Notes under the pieces: generated by a model | Databases searched by the model: none | What the model saw: only the letters and a program-made list of their open reading frames with translations | What the model was told of the DNA's origin: nothing | In this document: in pieces, positions 28,720-29,442 of the stretch | Layout of the letters: every line of letters starts with the position of its first letter | Position numbering within the stretch: the first letter of the stretch is position 1 | NCBI GenBank assembly: GCA_035623515.1 | Contig: DASPTH010000048.1 | Location: 1 to 29,442, forward strand | Origin: DASPTH01 sp035623515 | Lineage (GTDB): Bacteria > Actinomycetota > Acidimicrobiia > IMCC26256 > DASPTH01 | Reading direction: 5' to 3' | DNA length: 29,442 nt | Position numbers and translations under genes: made by a program

Positions 28720-29409
28720 ATGAAGGTGCTGCTGACGGCCGGGTTCGACGGCAACGGTGAAGCCTTCGAGCGGGAGCTGCTCGAGGAGGTCACACGCCTC
28801 GTCGACTCCGGCGGCGCGCAACGGGCGGCGATCGACGTCCGAGTCGGTGGCGACGAGCGCGCGCTGCTGCAGGACGTGGACACTGCGCGCGACGCGTCGG
28901 CGCTCGTGTCTCTCTGGGAGCCGGTGTCGAGCGACACCGCGCTGAAGTTGGCGTTGCCGCCCGACAGCAGACTCGTCGGCGCGTACCGGGTCGACGAGGT
29001 CGTGCAGCGCGACTACGACCGGACCTGGCCCACCGGCGTTCGTTCGCCGGGCGTCAAGCTCGTGTGCTTCGTGCGCCGCCGGCCCGACCTGTCGCCCGAG
29101 GCCTACAGCCGGCACTGGCGCGAACGGCACGGCCCGCTCGCGCTCGCCCACCAGCCGGGGTTCTGGCACTACGTCCAGAACCACGTGGTCGAGCGGCTCA
29201 CCGACGAGACGCCCGACTACGACGGGATCGGCGAGCTGCACTTCCGGAGCGCGCCCGAGGTCCAGACGGGGATGTTCGACACCGAGGAGGGCCAACGCCT
29301 CATCTGGGAGGATACGGAGCGCTTCATGAACCACGACGGCTCCGTGGTGCTCGTCACGAACGAGCGGCTGGTCGGGTCTGACCCTGTGCTCCGGTCACCG
29401 TTCGAGTGA
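28720..29409 (+). CDS. EthD-domain (dimeric alpha-beta barrel) protein with a second N-terminal half
   Basis: A 229-residue protein. The C-terminal half (about 111-220) is EthD-like: KLVCFVRRRPDLSPEAYSRHW, then RERHGPLALAHQPGFWHYVQNHV and DGIGELHF, shown here by LSPEAYSRHWRERHGP (124-139). It carries the H-W-x-x-x-H-G-P motif of this group. The N-terminal half (1-105) is not typical EthD but has a similar alternation of strands and helices, so the protein may be an internal pseudo-dimer. EthD proteins accompany cytochrome P450 or oxygenase systems and other catabolic clusters; their activity is poorly defined. AAGGGAG lies about 6 bases before the ATG at 28720. The 33 bases after the stop hold nothing I can identify. 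Confidence 0.8.
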   Translation: MKVLLTAGFDGNGEAFERELLEEVTRLVDSGGAQRAAIDVRVGGDERALLQDVDTARDASALVSLWEPVSSDTALKLALPPDSRLVGAYRVDEVVQRDYDRTWPTGVRSPGVKLVCFVRRRPDLSPEAYSRHWRERHGPLALAHQPGFWHYVQNHVVERLTDETPDYDGIGELHFRSAPEVQTGMFDTEEGQRLIWEDTERFMNHDGSVVLVTNERLVGSDPVLRSPFE

Positions 29410-29442
29410 TAGAGAAGTCCGGTCAGCGACGACTCGACGAGG

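Overview
The window is very GC-rich, tightly packed bacterial DNA. Convergent genes sit as little as 3 to 23 bases apart, GTG starts are frequent, and promoter-like -10 boxes often lie 7 to 9 bases before a start codon, as for leaderless messages. With the gene content (DUF1622, DUF1614, paired DUF202, three-helix-bundle dimerization protein, many CaiB/crotonase/BKACE genes), this points to a chromosomal segment of an actinobacterium, most plausibly Acidimicrobiia or a relative. The lineage is inferred from style, not from a marker gene. I see no rRNA, tRNA, CRISPR array, insertion sequence or phage gene.

Left part (1-5042, + strand): a MacAB-type export operon. It holds the tail of a first membrane-fusion adaptor, an ABC ATPase, a MacB-like permease, a second full-length adaptor with proline- and glycine-rich inserts, and a secreted protein with two DUF5666-like repeats. 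The adaptors and the secreted protein share Gly/Phe-rich tails.

Middle part (5046-12598): a membrane-anchored TIR protein with an external cysteine-containing domain, then two tandem paralogous secreted proteins that each hold two copies of a four-cysteine module. Next come a DUF1622 membrane protein, a lipoprotein alpha/beta hydrolase, a VOC/glyoxalase-fold protein, a DUF1614 membrane protein, a small three-helix-bundle protein with a DosR-type palindrome just upstream of its promoter, and a SABATH-family carboxyl methyltransferase.

Right part (12622-29409): a dense set of CoA-thioester and catabolic-type genes in several short operons on both strands. They are BKACE (DUF849), amidohydrolase-2, three crotonases, a double-domain and a single-domain CaiB/BaiF CoA-transferase, a lipocalin-like protein overlapping an SDR, SnoaL-like, acyl-CoA synthetase, HSL-type esterase and EthD-type genes. 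A DUF202 pair, a small helical protein and a possible small membrane protein are interspersed. Together they look like a pathway that hydrolyses, CoA-activates and breaks down an unidentified carboxylic substrate. Several enzymes lack canonical catalytic residues (BKACE zinc glutamate, SDR lysine, crotonase glutamates, CaiB aspartate), so the chemistry may not be the textbook one.

At several 3' ends a hairpin overlaps or follows the stop codon, and three convergent pairs have both stop codons buried in one palindrome.
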